This document shows positions 24,657 through 33,872 of a DNA stretch of 64,000 bases, one piece after another. Origin of the DNA: JACADW01 sp963747985 (GTDB lineage: Bacteria; Acidobacteriota; UBA6911); assembly GCA_963747985.1 (NCBI GenBank), contig CAVVHG010000003.1:354013-418012 (forward strand), in the 5' to 3' direction. The notes beneath the pieces were generated by a model, which ran no database searches, had not been told where the DNA came from, and saw nothing but the letters and a program-made list of their open reading frames with translations. Numbering within the stretch: the first letter of the stretch is position 1; each line of letters starts with the position of its first letter. The position numbers were made by a program, and so were the translations under genes.

Positions 24657-26462
24657 ATGAGACATCCGAACTTGCGGAGCTTTCTCGAAACTCTCAGGCG
24701 GGAAGGCGAGCTCCATGTCGTGGATGAAGAAGTCGATCCGCACCTGGATCTGGCGGAAATCCAGCGCCGGGTGGTGGCACGGAAAGGCCCCGCACTCTTG
24801 TTCACGCGCGTTGCCGGGACCCGGTTCCCTGTCGTCACAAACCTGTTCGGCACGCGGAAACGCATCGACCTGGCCTTCGGGGAGGACCCGATCCGCTTTT
24901 TCAGGAGGATCGCGGAGGCAGCCGATGTCCTGCTGCCGCCTGCTCCGGGCACCCTGTGGAACCTTCGTGATGTGATCGCGAAGGCCTGGCGTGCCGGCAC
25001 GCACCGCTGTCGCAGCGGGCCTGTCCTCGAGTGCTCCGTCGATCCGCCGGCGCTGAAATCACTGCCCCAGATCGTGGCATGGCCGATGGACGGCGGCCCG
25101 TTTCTCACACTGCCTCTCGTCTACACCGAACATCCGGTCACGGGCAGGGGCAACCTGGGGATGTACCGCAGCCAGATCTACGACGACTCAACTGCCGGCA
25201 TGCACTTCCAGATACATCGCGGCGGCGGCTTCCACTATTTCGAGGCAAGCAGCCTCGGCAGACCCTTGCCCGTAAACCTCTTCCTTGGGGGTCCGCCGGC
25301 TCTGATCCTGGCTGCTGTTGCTCCTCTTCCTGAGAATGTGCCCGAGCTCGTCCTCGCTTCCCTGATGATGGGAGGCCGGCTTCCGGTTGTGCGCGACCGA
25401 GCCCGCAGCCCGCTGCCGATCGTTGCCGAGGCTGACTTCCTGCTGGTGGGCAGGGTTCCCCCGGGGCTGAGGCGAACGGAAGGCCCGTTCGGCGATCATT
25501 ACGGCTATTACTCACTTGCCCACGAGTACCCGGTCTTCGAGGTGGAGAGGATGTACCACCGCCGCAATGCCGTGTTCCCTGCCACCGTGGTCGGAAGGCC
25601 GCGGCAGGAGGATCACTACATCGGCGAGTACCTGCAGGAACTCTTCTCGCCCCTCTACCCCCTGGTCATGAATGGCGTCGCCGCCGTCTGGGCATACAAC
25701 GACGCCGGGATGCATCCGCTGGCCTCGGCAATTGTGCGCGAGCGGTATCACCGGGAGGCCTTCATGGCGGCGATGCGCATCCTCGGAGAGGGGCAGCTGT
25801 CGCTCACCAAGTTCCTGCTGGTGACCGACGCGCTCCTGCCGCTGCAGGACTTCCGCCGGCTCCTGGTGCACGTCCTGGAGCGGGCGGACTTCTCCAGTGA
25901 CCTGTACGTGTTCTCCAACGTCGCGCAGGACACGCTCGATTACACGACCCGCACCGTGAACGAGGGAAGCAAGGCGATACTGATGGGGCTCGGGGAAAAG
26001 CGGTTCGACCTGGCCGCGCGAACCGCGGCCGACTTGAGGAGCGCGAAGTTCGGCACGCAGAAAGTTTTTGCGCCGGGCGTCCTCGTCGTGGACGGGCCAA
26101 CCTGGCGTGAGGGGGACGGCTTGGCAAGGGAACTGTGCGAGGAGGCGGCGGCGAAAGCTTTCCGTCTCGTCTGCCTGGTGGACGACGTCGAAGACTGCAC
26201 GAGGGACGATGCCTCCTTCCTCTGGACTGTCTTTACGCGGATGGAACCGGCGTCCGACATTCATGCGGCAGACTCGTCGCTCCGGCGCTTCCATGTCAGC
26301 TTGTCGTCCCCGCTGGTCCTGGATTGCCGCATCAAGCCGTGGTACCCGCCGGTGCTGGAACCGCTCCCCGAGACTGTGCAGAAGGTGGACGCTTTGTGGC
26401 CGAAGATATTCCCCGGGAGGCATTCACCGCCCGCGGGGTCGGGATCGGCATCGGGGTCGTAA
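24657..26462 (+). CDS. UbiD-family (prenylated-FMN) decarboxylase
   Basis: 601-residue member of the UbiD family, which reversibly decarboxylates aromatic or unsaturated acids with prenylated FMN supplied by UbiX. N-terminal FLETLRREGELHVVDEEVDPHLDLAEIQRR and the conserved EGPFGDHYGYYS block near residue 280 are diagnostic; GRPRQEDHYIGEYLQELFSPLYP follows. Length is nearer the menaquinone-pathway or hydroxybenzoate type (about 600) than E. coli UbiD (497). The last residues (GSGSASGS) are coded by an R6 repeat, so the natural end was probably altered. No ubiX or mqn gene is nearby, so the substrate is unknown. Confidence 0.9.
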   Translation: MRHPNLRSFLETLRREGELHVVDEEVDPHLDLAEIQRRVVARKGPALLFTRVAGTRFPVVTNLFGTRKRIDLAFGEDPIRFFRRIAEAADVLLPPAPGTLWNLRDVIAKAWRAGTHRCRSGPVLECSVDPPALKSLPQIVAWPMDGGPFLTLPLVYTEHPVTGRGNLGMYRSQIYDDSTAGMHFQIHRGGGFHYFEASSLGRPLPVNLFLGGPPALILAAVAPLPENVPELVLASLMMGGRLPVVRDRARSPLPIVAEADFLLVGRVPPGLRRTEGPFGDHYGYYSLAHEYPVFEVERMYHRRNAVFPATVVGRPRQEDHYIGEYLQELFSPLYPLVMNGVAAVWAYNDAGMHPLASAIVRERYHREAFMAAMRILGEGQLSLTKFLLVTDALLPLQDFRRLLVHVLERADFSSDLYVFSNVAQDTLDYTTRTVNEGSKAILMGLGEKRFDLAARTAADLRSAKFGTQKVFAPGVLVVDGPTWREGDGLARELCEEAAAKAFRLVCLVDDVEDCTRDDASFLWTVFTRMEPASDIHAADSSLRRFHVSLSSPLVLDCRIKPWYPPVLEPLPETVQKVDALWPKIFPGRHSPPAGSGSASGS

Positions 26463-26545
26463 TCGCAACCGAGCCGGCGTCTGCCGATGATGTTTCGAAA
26501 GCCGGCACCGATTGCACCCCTATTCCGATCCCGGTGGTTGAGAAT
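26435..26545. repeat. GATCGG-type dispersed repeat (family R6) overlapping the UbiD gene end
   Basis: GGGTCGGGATCGGCATCGGGG at the gene end and CCTATTCCGATCCCGGTGG downstream form the family's interrupted inverted repeat. The stop codon of the UbiD-like gene lies inside it. Confidence 0.6.
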
Positions 26546-26565
26546 TGCGCGGATGGGAGACCGAT

Positions 26566-28026
26566 ATGCGAAACGAACGAAGGCCGGATGAGTTCGGCGA
26601 CATGAACGACGAAAACTTCAGGAAAGCACTGGAACTGGTCGGCGACTGGGCTGCCCGGTACCGGCACACTGCAAGCGGGCTGCCGGTCCTCTCGCGAATC
26701 ACGCCGGGACAGATCAGGAACAGGCTGCCAGCCGAGGCGCCGGCAACCGGAGACTCGATCGAACAGTGGTTGCGGGACCTGGACGAGATCATCCTCCCGG
26801 GGATCACCCACTGGAACCATCCTGGTTTCATGGCCTATTTCAGCCTCACTCCCTCGGCCGCCGGGATCCTGGCAGAGCTGGTGAGCAGCAGCATCAACGT
26901 AAATGGGATGCTCTGGAAGACCTCGCCCGCGTGCACCGAACTCGAGCAGGTGGTGATGCAGTGGTATGCCCGGGCTATGGGGCTTCCAGCAGATTGGTTC
27001 GGCATGATTACGGATACCGCCTCGACGTCGACCCTCGTGGCGCTCGCCGCCGCGCGCGAGTCCACCGGGCTCAATATCCGCGAGGAAGGTCTCTCATCGA
27101 AGCCCCAGCTGGTGCTGTATTGCTCGCAGGAAGCCCATTCATCCGTGGACAAGGCCGGCCTTGTTCTCGGCATCGGCTCCCGGGCAATACGCAGGATACC
27201 GAGCGACGATAGCTACCGGATGAGGGTCGACCTGCTCGAAGAGGCCGTGAAACGCGATATGTCGGAAGGGCGAAGGCCGTTTGCGGTGGTCGCCACGGTT
27301 GGGACGACGTCTGCGACGGCAGTGGATCCGGTGCCGGCCATCGCCGATCTCTGCGGAAGACATGGGCTCTGGCTCCATGTCGACGCCGCCTATGCCGGAA
27401 CGGCAGCCATCGCGCCCGAGTTCCGATGGGCGATTGAGGGCTGTGACCGCGCGGATTCGCTCGTAACCAACCCGCACAAGTGGATGTTCACCCCGATCGA
27501 TTGCTCGGCCCTGTTTTGCCGGCACCCGGAAGTTTTGCGCAACGCGTTTTCGCTCGTGCCGGAATATCTGAGGACCGACGCCCACGGGGTGACGGACCTG
27601 ATGGACTACTCCTTTCAGCTCGGCAGGAGGTTCCGGTCGCTGAAACTGTGGTTCGTTTTCCGCTACTTTGGGACCGAGGGCATCGCCGCCAGAATACGAC
27701 GGCACGTCGAAATGGCTCAGTCGTTCGCGGGTTGGGTGGATGCACACCCGGAATTGGAACGACTCGCGCCGGTGCCGTTCTCGGTCATTTGCTTCAGGGC
27801 TCGCCCCGGGGAAATCACGGATGAAGTTCAGCTCGAGCAGTTGAATTCCGGGGTGCTCTCGCGCGTGAACGCCGGCGGCGAGGTCTTCCTTTCGCACACC
27901 AAGCTGAAGGACAGGTATTGTCTGCGGCTCGCCGTCGGGAATCTCGGGACCAACCCTGGTCACCTGAGGCGTGCCCTGGAACTCGTCTGCCGCGAGGCAG
28001 GCGTCGCAGCGCCGGTGTTTACGTAA
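26566..28026 (+). CDS. PLP-dependent decarboxylase (group II, aromatic-L-amino-acid type)
   Basis: 486-residue fold-type-I enzyme that decarboxylates an amino acid, probably aromatic. ITHWNHPGFMAYFS and SSSINVNGMLWKTSPACTELE (about 80-130) are typical of the DOPA/tryptophan decarboxylase branch. LHVDAAYAGTAAIAPEFRW contains the PLP-contacting Asp/Ala, and NPHKWMFT carries the Schiff-base lysine (about K305). ATG 26566 has GGGAGA five bases upstream. It could instead act as an amino-acid aldehyde synthase, since the family includes these. It lies next to the UbiD decarboxylase but separated by an R6 repeat. Confidence 0.9.
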   Translation: MRNERRPDEFGDMNDENFRKALELVGDWAARYRHTASGLPVLSRITPGQIRNRLPAEAPATGDSIEQWLRDLDEIILPGITHWNHPGFMAYFSLTPSAAGILAELVSSSINVNGMLWKTSPACTELEQVVMQWYARAMGLPADWFGMITDTASTSTLVALAAARESTGLNIREEGLSSKPQLVLYCSQEAHSSVDKAGLVLGIGSRAIRRIPSDDSYRMRVDLLEEAVKRDMSEGRRPFAVVATVGTTSATAVDPVPAIADLCGRHGLWLHVDAAYAGTAAIAPEFRWAIEGCDRADSLVTNPHKWMFTPIDCSALFCRHPEVLRNAFSLVPEYLRTDAHGVTDLMDYSFQLGRRFRSLKLWFVFRYFGTEGIAARIRRHVEMAQSFAGWVDAHPELERLAPVPFSVICFRARPGEITDEVQLEQLNSGVLSRVNAGGEVFLSHTKLKDRYCLRLAVGNLGTNPGHLRRALELVCREAGVAAPVFT

Positions 28027-28070
28027 TCTGAAATACCGCACGGTCGTCCGACGACCCCGAGGCCTTCAAT

Positions 28071-29162
28071 TGAGGGTGCCGCACCTTCGGCGCTCTCGGT
28101 GAGGGGCGTGGACTGCTTCCCGGCCTTACGGCCGGGTCCTCCCGCTACTCACTGTCGGCCCTTCGGGCCTCATCTTCCACCCGTCACCTCTGCCGGCCCT
28201 CCCGGGACTGCGGCTCTGTTCCCGCGACACCATCCAATCGGCATGGCTCTGCAAAGCAGGTGAAGGCGCAACCGGCATTCAGGCAAATGCCCTTTAATCG
28301 GATCGGCGATGAAAGGGACCGAGTAGGTGGCAGCCGAGTGGCGATGACCGATGAATCGCACCACTGCGCAGCGGAGCACGAGCGAGCCTCGAAGAGGCAG
28401 GAGGCAGCACACGATGACCGATGAGTCGCACCACTGCGCAGCGGAGCACAAGCGAGCCTCGAAGAGGGCGCACAGATGACCGATGGATCGCACCATACGC
28501 GGCGGAAGCACGAGCGAGCCTCGAAGAGGCAGGAGGAGCACGCGATGACCGATGATCGCACCACTACGCAGCGGAGCACGAGCGAGCCTCGAAGAGGCAG
28601 GAGGCAGCACGCGATGACCGATGAATCGCACCACTGCGCAGCAGAGCACGAGCGAGCCTCGAAGAGGCGGGAGGCAGGAGGCAGCACGCGATGACCGATG
28701 AATCGCACCACTGCGCAGCGGAGCACGAGCGAGCCTCGAAGAGGCAGGAGGCAGGAGACGGCACGCGATGACCGATGAGTCGCACCACTGCGCAGCGGAG
28801 CACGAGCGAGCCTCGAAGAGGCAGGAGGCAGCACGCGATGACCGATGAATCGCACCACTGCGCAGCGGAGCACGAGCGAGCCTCGAAGAGGCAGGAGGCA
28901 GCACGCGATGACCGATGAATCGCACCACTGCGCAGCGGAGCACGAGCGAGCCTCGAAGAGGCAGGAGGCAGGAGACGGCACGCGATGCCCGATGAGTCGC
29001 ACCACTGCGCAGCGGAGCACGAGCGAGCCTCGAAGAGGCGAGAGTGAGTAGGCCCGGCCGTAAGGCCGGGATACGAACACTCTGGGATCCGAGCGCCGAA
29101 GGCGCGGTACTCCGTGTAGAGATTTTCTCGACCGGCATGCCGACGATCCAGTTATATAGGGT
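28071..29162. repeat. Hairpin-repeat region preceding tnpA: inverted arms around a 10-unit tandem array
   Basis: Left arm (28071-28160, with CACCTTCGGCGC and CCCGGCCTTACGGCCGGG) and right arm (29043-29115, with CCCGGCCGTAAGGCCGGG and GCGCCGAAGGCGC) are inverted to each other. Between them lie ten tandem units of 62-77 bp starting at 28343, 28413, 28475, 28544, 28613, 28690, 28767, 28837, 28907 and 28984. Each unit holds the hairpins CTGCGCAG and GCCTCGAAGAGGC. There are no variable spacers, and the long open frames on the minus strand come from the repeat. Confidence 0.85.
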
Positions 29163-29615
29163 ATGGCAGGGAAATTTCTTTGTGTAGACATCCATTTCGT
29201 CTGGAGTACCAAAGGCCGCAGATCCCTCATTGAACCGGAATGGCGAGGCCGTCTCCAAGCCTACCTGGGCTCCGTTGCACATTTTAAGAATGCCAAGCTC
29301 ATAGAAGCCAACAGCCAACCCGATCACGTTCATCTGTACGCCTCCATGCCATCGACGGTATCCATTGCCGAGTTAGTGAACGCCTTCAAGGCCAATTCGA
29401 CTCGCTGGATTCGCCGGACTTTCCCGAATCGCAAATGGTTCTCCTGGCAGGAGGGGTATGCGGCGTTCAGCGTCAGCAGGGCATCGCAGCACGCGGTGAT
29501 TGAATACATCCGCAATCAGGATGAACATCACAGACGAGTGGATTTTCGAGAGGAACTGCTCGGGCTGCTTGATCTACACGGAATTGAATATGACCCGCGA
29601 TATGTCTTTGACTGA
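29163..29615 (+). mobile_element. IS200/IS605-type Y1 transposase (TnpA/RAYT-like)
   Basis: 150-residue HUH single-strand transposase. The HUH motif is visible as DHVHLYASM near residue 58 and the catalytic Tyr lies in EYIRNQDEHHR near residue 120. The start MAGKFLCVDIHFVWSTKGRR and FSWQEGYAAFSVS are family features. GTATGG at 29161 gives the ATG; no strong Shine-Dalgarno. It is flanked by hairpin repeats, as expected for a REP-associated tyrosine transposase. A second head-to-tail copy begins at 29613 but is cut at 30309. Confidence 0.92.
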
Positions 29616-30198
29616 GTGCCGCACCTTCGGCGCTCGGTGAGGGGCGTGGACTCTTTCCCGGCCTTACGGCCGGGCCTACTCACTGTCGGCCCTTCGGGCC
29701 TCATCTTCTACCCGTCACCTCTGCCGGCCCTCCCGGGACTGCGGCTCTGTTCCCGCGACACCATGCAATCGGCATGGCTCTGCGAAGCAGGTGAAGGCGC
29801 AACCGGCATTCAGGCAAATGCCCTTTAGTCGGATCGGCGATGAAAGGGACCGAGTAGGTGGCAGCCAAGTGGCGATGACCGATGAATCGCACCACTGCGC
29901 AGCGGAGCACGAGCGAGCCTCGAAGAGGCGGGAGGCAGAGCAGCACACGATGACCGATGGATCGCACCACTGCGCAGCGGAGCACGAGCGAGCCTCGAAG
30001 AGGCGGGAGGCAGCACAGCGATGACCGATGAATCGCACCACTACGCAGCGGAGCACGAGCGAGCCTCGAAGAGGCGGGAGTGAGTAGGCCCGGCCGTAAG
30101 GCCGGGATACGGACATCTTGGGATCCGAGCGCCGAAGGCGCGGTACTCCGTGTAGAGATTTTCTCGACCGGCATGCCGACGATCCAGTTATATAGGGT
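29613..30198. repeat. Second copy of the arm-array-arm segment
   Basis: Starts with GTGCCGCACCTTCGGCGCTCGG directly at the end of tnpA and repeats 28071-29162 almost base for base, but with only three tandem units (29874, 29949, 30020). Right arm 30083-30110. Confidence 0.85.
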
Positions 30199-30309
30199 AT
30201 GGCAGGGAAATTTCTTTGTGTAGACATCCATTTCGTCTGGAGTACCAAAGGCCGCAGATCCCTCATTGAACCGGAATGGCGAGGCCGTCTCCAAGCCTAC
30301 CTGGGCTCC
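30199..30309 (+). pseudogene. Truncated second tnpA copy
   Basis: Identical to the first 37 codons of the 29163 gene up to GCCTACCTGGGCTCC; after 30309 the sequence departs into the 3' flank of the peptidase gene. The break gives the exact junction of the duplicated unit. Confidence 0.9.
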
Positions 30310-30328
30310 TCCGCCGCGGTGCTGCGGA

Positions 30329-32479
30329 TCACGGCCGGCCTGCCTGCAACAGCGAGACAGCGTGGCGGAGCAGAGCGGTGTTCTTGTCGATCGCTTCCTG
30401 CAGAAGTTGAGCCTGTTGGCGTGCGGTCGTCCAATCCTCCTTCTCGACTGCCTCGGTCAGGCCCGGCAATTCGAGGTGCGCGTAAGTATACCTGGCTGCA
30501 TACAAGAGGTGTTTGAACCACGGCCGCCCGGGTATGCCATCGGGATGCATCCAGTTGCTTTCGACGTCCATGACGCTGCGATTTACGGCGGCAAACCCCT
30601 GACCGCCCGCGGAGCTTGAAGCCAGGGTCCGGTTCGCCGCCTGGCGGAATTCCAGGCCTGCAGCATGAAACCGGTCATTCGCTGCTTGCAGGCCGCTGAG
30701 TTCGAGGTGAGATGCGACACCCTTCTTCGCGCCGACTTCCCCGATGAATTGGCCAACACAATCCGCGTAATAGGCAAAATCAAACGGAAGTATCTCCGCG
30801 TTGGCGAGCCGCAGCGCCAGCACTCCCCACATCTGCGCAAGCACCACGTGGTATCGGTAGCCGGGATCTCCGAAGTGGTTCATCCAGTAAAAGTCGTCAT
30901 AGACCGAATGATACACACCGTAGGGTCCCGTGAAGGTCAATCCGACTGTCGGGCGGCCAAGGTGGTTCAGGAAGACAGTGTGATCGGAACCGCTTCCGAT
31001 CCGGACATCGACGAGGTCGTTGTCGGCGGACGGCCGCCTCCGCCCGGAAGTCAGTTTCGGGCGCTTCTCCGTCCAGGCGCGATAAAGAGTGCCTCCCGAC
31101 GGGTGCGGTATCGCGCGCGTGACTTCGACGATCAGGGGCGCGAGCGAGGCGACGGCACTGGGTTCGAATTCAGGCCCCGAGGTCGAGGAGTCGACGTTCA
31201 GGTAAGCAACGAGCTTCGACTGCAGTTCCTCCGCAAACTGCTCACCCCACTCGGTGGATCCTGTCAGGCCGATCTCTTCGCCATCCCAGCTGCACGCAAT
31301 GATCGTCCGCTTCGGCCGTACGCCCTGTCGTTTGAGCTCACCGAGCGCCCTGGTCACCTCCATCATGGAAGCCGTGCCGCTGGCCGGATCCACGCCGCCA
31401 TACTCCCAGGCGTCCCGGTGATTGCCGATCAGCACCCACTCATCAGGCGACTGTTCTCCCCGGATGCGGGCTTCGACGACGTAGTTTGGCGCCAGCCGGG
31501 TATTCATGTCGACTTTCACATGCAGGCTCGCCGCCTCGCCCCCGAGGCGGTACTGTATCTTCAGCCCGCCTTGCCACGCCGGCGGGGCCGGCGGCCCACC
31601 CATGTTTTCAAGGATAGGCTTCGCATCGCGCCACGACATCGGTACAGCCATGATGCCCGGCAGCGATTTGGCTTCTTCCGGCTTCAGGTGCCGGGCTCCG
31701 GGCAGCGACGGCCACCCCGGCGTCAGCGGATCACCGGCAACCAGGAAATCGTAGGTGATGGCGCCCCGCTGGACGTGACTTTCGGGGCCCCAGGGCCCGT
31801 CCGGGAAAACCTTCCCGCGCACGTAGCCGTCCTCGGCGGGATCGGAATAGATCAGGATCGCCGCAGCCCCCTGCTGCTGGGCGGTGAGGGCCTTGAATCC
31901 GCGATAGCTGTACGGATTCGAATAGCGCACGAGGACTATCTTCCCTCCTGGGTCGATGCCGTGCTTTCTCAGCAGCGCGTAGTCCTCGGGATTCCCGCTG
32001 TGGGCGTAGATGACCGGAGCCGTAACCTCTCCCGAAGCCGACAACGACGCATACCCGCGGCTCACGCGCGGATTGCTCGTGTCAGGATCCACGTCGTATG
32101 CGTCCTCGCGCAGACTGGCGACATAGTGCACGGGCTTGAGCAATTCGACCGTGACCTCCCGCGGATCGGAGACCAGCACGTCGTAACGGTGCAGCTTCAC
32201 CTCCTCCCACCCCTGCTCCTCGAACTGCTTCGCGAGGTCGCGCGCAAGCTCGTTGTTGCGTTCCGACCCGGCCGGGTGCGGCTCGGCCGTGAGAAGGCGA
32301 TGAAGTGCACGTGCCTTCTCGGGAGACGGGATCCGCAGGAACTTTTCCTCGATGTCGCGTTGCCTGGCCGTGGCGGCCTTTGAATACCCGGTCATGCGGG
32401 CGCCACCAGCCTGGCCGAAAGCGAGTCCGCCCAGGATGAGTGCGACCGGCACACAATCCCACTTGCCGATGGTTCTCAC
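30329..32479 (-). CDS. Secreted M28 metallopeptidase (glutamate carboxypeptidase II-like)
   Basis: 716-residue exopeptidase with signal peptide (about residues 1-28). A protease-associated domain follows (about 130-290; IVLVRYSNPYSYRGFKA). The di-zinc site of M28 is recognisable: GNHRDAWEYGGVDPASG near 352-368 (His, Asp), SWDGEEIGLTGSTEW near 400 (Glu-Glu), and YHSVYDDFYWMNHFG near 560 (His). The C-terminal helical dimerisation domain is also present, as in GCPII/PSMA (about 750 residues). Likely releases C-terminal amino acids from peptides in the periplasm. The truncated tnpA unit ends 20 bp beyond its stop codon. Confidence 0.9.
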   Translation of the reverse strand: MRTIGKWDCVPVALILGGLAFGQAGGARMTGYSKAATARQRDIEEKFLRIPSPEKARALHRLLTAEPHPAGSERNNELARDLAKQFEEQGWEEVKLHRYDVLVSDPREVTVELLKPVHYVASLREDAYDVDPDTSNPRVSRGYASLSASGEVTAPVIYAHSGNPEDYALLRKHGIDPGGKIVLVRYSNPYSYRGFKALTAQQQGAAAILIYSDPAEDGYVRGKVFPDGPWGPESHVQRGAITYDFLVAGDPLTPGWPSLPGARHLKPEEAKSLPGIMAVPMSWRDAKPILENMGGPPAPPAWQGGLKIQYRLGGEAASLHVKVDMNTRLAPNYVVEARIRGEQSPDEWVLIGNHRDAWEYGGVDPASGTASMMEVTRALGELKRQGVRPKRTIIACSWDGEEIGLTGSTEWGEQFAEELQSKLVAYLNVDSSTSGPEFEPSAVASLAPLIVEVTRAIPHPSGGTLYRAWTEKRPKLTSGRRRPSADNDLVDVRIGSGSDHTVFLNHLGRPTVGLTFTGPYGVYHSVYDDFYWMNHFGDPGYRYHVVLAQMWGVLALRLANAEILPFDFAYYADCVGQFIGEVGAKKGVASHLELSGLQAANDRFHAAGLEFRQAANRTLASSSAGGQGFAAVNRSVMDVESNWMHPDGIPGRPWFKHLLYAARYTYAHLELPGLTEAVEKEDWTTARQQAQLLQEAIDKNTALLRHAVSLLQAGRP

Positions 32480-32540
32480 AGTTCAACCCCCTTCCTGATC
32501 GGGATCAGGCGCTCGCACACCGCCCACCGTCGACGGGTGC

Positions 32541-33788
32541 TCAGGACCACGGCCAAAACAGGAGTAGAATGAGCCCCGCCGCAGCCACAATCCCGTACAC
32601 CGCGGTGACCCGCAGCAACAGCCTGCGTTGCCCAAGAACCGCGATCGTCGAGGCCTTGAAGACGAGGTTCGCGAGGGTGGCAGTCACGATGATCCTCCAA
32701 CCCTGGCCGCCATCGAGCCGCCCGGCGGCGACCAGTTGCGAACTGGACAGGGTGATCGCATCCACGTCGGTCAGGCCGGACAAGGCCGCAACCACGTACA
32801 ATGCCCGGTCGCCGAAGAAATGCTTCGCTGCGGCCACGGCCAGAAGCGCCAACGCATACAGCGCACCGAACAGGATGGCAGGCTTCAGCTCGGAAGGGTT
32901 TTCCTGTTCGACCATTTCGGTCGGTCCTTCGCGCCAGATAAACCAGAAATACAGGGCGATGACACCCATGAGGGCCAGCAGGATAAGCATCGGCCCGGCC
33001 GCGATCCTGAGGAACGGGGGGGCGACGACAGCGATCTCGAGCAGCAGCCTCCCATAGACCACGGTCGAGGCAACCAGGATCACGACAGTTGGGAGGCGGG
33101 AGGCACCCTCTCCTGCTTTGCTCAGCTTCGCATAGCTGACGGTTGTCGCCGTGCTCGAGATCAAGCCCCCAAGCAGACCGGCGAGCAGCGAGCCCGCCTT
33201 CTGGCCGAAGAACTTGTAGACGATATAGCCACCGAGGCTGATCCCGACTATCAGTACAACCATCCACCAGGTCTGGCGCGGGTTCAGGACATCGAACGGG
33301 CCATACGTCCGGTTCGGAAGCACGGGAAGGATCACCAGGGAGATCAGCACGAACTGCATGATCGCCTTGAGATCCTTGTCACCCAGGCGGGCCACGAAGC
33401 CGTGGAGCTGCCCCTTCATGTGGAGGAGGACCGCGATGCCGCCGCCGACCGCGATTGCCTCCGCGTCATGACCGTACGCAAGGTAAGCGCCGACGCCGTA
33501 CATCAGCAGCATGGCCACCTCGGTGGTCACCCCGGGGTCGGTGGCGCGTTGTCTTGCCTCCAACACCTGGGCGGCGACGATCAACCCGGCAAGCCCGAGG
33601 ATTCCTCCCCCGAGCATCCAGCCTCCGGAAGCCTGGGCGAGGAGAGCACAAACGGTTCCGAAGACCGTAACGAGCGGGAAGGTTCGTATGCCCGCGATCT
33701 TCGAGTGGACGCGCTCGCGCTGCATCCCGACAATCAGCCCGAGACCGAGGGCAATTCCCAGTTGCTGGAATACTTGGGATAAGTTCAT
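32541..33788 (-). CDS. MgtC/SapB- and DUF4010-domain membrane protein
   Basis: About 415 residues and roughly 12-13 hydrophobic spans. The N-terminal third (IALGLGLIVGMQRER, IRTFPLVTVFGTVCALLA) has the MgtC-like motif; the rest is DUF4010 (GGLISSTATTVSYAKLSK, SGLTDVDAITLSSSQLV). ATG 33788 is chosen; TTG 33818 is an alternative with GGAGG too close. Function is not established; MgtC-like proteins are linked to magnesium limitation or membrane energetics. It diverges from the quinone oxidoreductase gene (85 bp apart). Confidence 0.82.
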   Translation of the reverse strand: MNLSQVFQQLGIALGLGLIVGMQRERVHSKIAGIRTFPLVTVFGTVCALLAQASGGWMLGGGILGLAGLIVAAQVLEARQRATDPGVTTEVAMLLMYGVGAYLAYGHDAEAIAVGGGIAVLLHMKGQLHGFVARLGDKDLKAIMQFVLISLVILPVLPNRTYGPFDVLNPRQTWWMVVLIVGISLGGYIVYKFFGQKAGSLLAGLLGGLISSTATTVSYAKLSKAGEGASRLPTVVILVASTVVYGRLLLEIAVVAPPFLRIAAGPMLILLALMGVIALYFWFIWREGPTEMVEQENPSELKPAILFGALYALALLAVAAAKHFFGDRALYVVAALSGLTDVDAITLSSSQLVAAGRLDGGQGWRIIVTATLANLVFKASTIAVLGQRRLLLRVTAVYGIVAAAGLILLLFWPWS

Positions 33789-33872
33789 ATTCAGCCGGCG
33801 CCCCAGTATAACAGACAACCTCCGTGCAGCGACTTACAGGTGCAGGTATAATCGAGAATCGAGGAGGCCGGA

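Noticed and set aside
28170..29333. Minus-strand frames of 348 and 387 codons with Ser/Arg/Leu-rich repeats
   Set aside because: They are translations of the 62-77-bp hairpin units and run antisense into the transposase gene.
30665..32383. 572-codon plus-strand frame
   Set aside because: Antisense to the M28 peptidase, whose metal ligands are clear.
32628..33782. 384-codon plus-strand frame
   Set aside because: Antisense to the MgtC/DUF4010 membrane protein; Asp/Gln/His-rich product typical of shadow frames.
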